A stretch of 7,320 bases of DNA. Origin: Actinomycetota bacterium (GTDB lineage: Bacteria; Cyanobacteriota; Vampirovibrionia; Obscuribacterales; Obscuribacteraceae). The stretch spans positions 1-7,320 of the forward strand of contig CAJCIF010000219.1 of the NCBI GenBank assembly GCA_903970355.1, written 5' to 3'. The first letter of the stretch is position 1. Each line of letters starts with the position of its first letter. This document shows, piece after piece, positions 6,422 to 7,320 of the stretch. Made by a program: the position numbers and the translations under genes. Below the pieces are notes generated by a model. It saw only the letters and a program-made list of their open reading frames with translations, was not told the DNA's origin and ran no database searches.

Positions 6422-6628
6422 ATGATTGCGGATTTACAACAAGTTTGTGAAAACTGGAAAGTGATACATGATCACGATACCTTGACATTCACGAGTATTC
6501 AGTCTGCATTGGCTTATGCCAAAGGCTATACAAAGACTTTGGAAATTGTCGAAATAATCGATTCGACTCGCAAAGAAATTGTTCTTCTCAGTGATATGAA
6601 TCATCTGGCAATGCAGCTGGCAGCCTGA
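6422..6628 (+). CDS. Small hypothetical protein, 68 residues
   Basis: I do not recognise a family with certainty. The protein has no signal peptide, membrane segment or Cys pair. Its pattern is an N-terminal amphipathic stretch, then WKVIHDHDTLTFTSIQSALAYAKGY, then EIVEIIDSTRKEIVLL and a short helical tail. This reads as strand, strand, helix, strand, strand, and it resembles small DUF2188-like domains, in which a Trp-x-Val strand precedes an Ala-rich helix and a strand ending in a polar turn; that likeness is a guess. Support for a real gene comes from the ATG, the AAAAGG ribosome-binding site, ordinary protein composition and lack of overlap with any better frame. It is followed 56 bases later by the HAD gene, which has its own promoter, so the two need not be an operon. 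Its long upstream region holds several inverted repeats. Confidence 0.65.
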   Translation: MIADLQQVCENWKVIHDHDTLTFTSIQSALAYAKGYTKTLEIVEIIDSTRKEIVLLSDMNHLAMQLAA

Positions 6629-6632
6629 TTGG

Positions 6633-6660
6633 TTGAAATCATGTGGGCTCCTGTTAGAAT
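6633..6660 (+). promoter_or_regulatory. Strong sigma70 promoter with extended -10 for the HAD gene
   Basis: TTGAAA (6633-6638, five of six) and TAGAAT (6655-6660, five of six) are 16 bases apart, and TGT precedes the -10 box, giving the extended -10 TGn motif. Transcription would begin near 6667, leaving a leader of about 18 bases before the ATG at 6685. It is the best promoter match in the window. A five-base inverted repeat, GGGCT at 6645-6649 and AGCCC at 6669-6673, brackets the -10 box and predicted start. Confidence 0.7.
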
Positions 6661-6684
6661 CTCTGCGCAGCCCGCGAGCACTTT

Positions 6685-7311
6685 ATGAAAATAGAAAGCG
6701 TTATCTTCGATTACGGCGATGTCATTTCTCAACCGCAGCGCAAAGATTGCATTGAGAAAATGGTTTCGATTTGTGGAGTGGAGCGGGCCCAATTCGATAA
6801 AGGCTACTGGCAGTTTCGGCTCGACTATGACCGAAAAATGGATAACTTTACGTATTTCCGCAATGCCGGCCAAGTAATGGGCGTTTCCCTTACTAATGAA
6901 CAAATTGAAGAACTAACGCTATTAGACAATCAAAGCTGGACGCAACCAAATCCAACTATGTTGTCGTGGATCGCAATGCTTGAATCTAGTGGCGTAGGCA
7001 CTGCTCTTCTTTCCAACATGCCCTTGGTAATGAGTGAATACATACTCTCTAATTGCGATTGGTTTCCACGTTTTGAAACAGCTGTATTCTCTTCAAAAGT
7101 AGGTTATGTCAAACCGGAAAAGGAAATTTTCATGCATTGTTTAGAAGCAGCCGGCATGGAGGCGAAATCAACTTTGTTTATTGATGATCGCATTGCTAAT
7201 ATTGAGGGTGCTAAGGCGACAGGCATGATCGGCCTTCATTTCACGGGGGTTACGGATGCTTTTGCAATCATAAAAGAGCGCTTCGATTTGCCTTATCCAC
7301 TTCCTTCTTAA
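6685..7311 (+). CDS. HAD-superfamily hydrolase, YihX-like (subfamily IA) phosphatase
   Basis: A complete 208-residue cytoplasmic HAD phosphatase. Motif I is FDYGDV with nucleophile Asp9; Gly11 takes the place of the usual second Asp, as in YihX (FDLGNV) and related members. A helical cap lies at about 15-90. Motif II is LLSNM (Ser110, Asn111), motif III is the Lys of GYVKPEKEIF (Lys143), and motif IV is FIDDRIANIEGA (Asp167, Asp168), which should bind Mg2+. The run KPE..IF.H.LEAAGM.....LFIDD...NIEGA closely follows E. coli YihX, an alpha-D-glucose-1-phosphatase of about 199 residues, so a sugar-phosphate substrate is a reasonable inference. HAD specificity drifts quickly, and other small phosphates or epoxide-hydrolase-like relatives are possible. 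The ATG is preceded only by a weak GCGAG ribosome-binding site, but it sits right before motif I, so the start is firm. The stop lies nine bases from the window end; what follows is not visible. Confidence 0.88.
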   Translation: MKIESVIFDYGDVISQPQRKDCIEKMVSICGVERAQFDKGYWQFRLDYDRKMDNFTYFRNAGQVMGVSLTNEQIEELTLLDNQSWTQPNPTMLSWIAMLESSGVGTALLSNMPLVMSEYILSNCDWFPRFETAVFSSKVGYVKPEKEIFMHCLEAAGMEAKSTLFIDDRIANIEGAKATGMIGLHFTGVTDAFAIIKERFDLPYPLPS

Positions 7312-7320
7312 AAAGAATGC

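Noticed and set aside
7305..7317. TTCTT-AAA-AAGAA inverted repeat at the end of the HAD gene as a terminator
   Set aside because: The stem is nearly all A-T and overlaps the stop codon, and the window ends before any T run could be seen.

Overview
The window most resembles the chromosome of a free-living, mid-GC bacterium from a lineage rich in eukaryote-like signalling proteins. The membrane-anchored Ser/Thr kinase with an N-terminal Cys motif and an external TPR array is a style common in Obscuribacterales-type Melainabacteria (the non-photosynthetic sister group of Cyanobacteria), and is also seen in Acidobacteriota, Planctomycetota and Myxococcota. The Obscuribacterales placement is a lean from protein style only. 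There is no rRNA, tRNA, transposase, CRISPR array or phage gene.

Layout, left to right. (1) 1-533, plus strand: the C-terminal third of glucose-6-phosphate dehydrogenase (zwf), cut by the left edge. (2) 561-2966, plus: a PknB-type kinase, probably co-transcribed with zwf and probably starting at a TTG placed by a good ribosome-binding site. (3) 2970-4967, minus: a cytoplasmic GH15 glucoamylase-type enzyme whose stop codon lies three bases from the kinase stop, so the two genes converge with no room for a separate terminator. (4) 5104-6063, minus: an exported LpqC/PHB-depolymerase-type esterase with an intact catalytic triad and a plausible sigma70 promoter just upstream. (5) 6064-6421: a gene-poor stretch holding that promoter, a strong 24-bp palindrome and several overlapping inverted repeats. 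(6) 6422-6628, plus: a 68-residue protein I do not recognise. (7) 6685-7311, plus: a YihX-like HAD phosphatase behind its own extended -10 promoter.

Three of the six genes touch glucose metabolism. The GH15 enzyme can release free glucose from alpha-glucans, Zwf draws glucose 6-phosphate into the oxidative pentose phosphate pathway, and the HAD protein resembles the glucose-1-phosphatase YihX. The kinase next to zwf could sense an extracytoplasmic signal through its TPR domain and phosphorylate cytoplasmic targets, but nothing in the sequence names its substrate. The esterase acts outside the cytoplasm and may be unrelated.

I see no clearly new multi-gene system. The least explained DNA is the 6064-6421 intergenic region, and the most unusual gene pairing is zwf with the TPR-sensor kinase.
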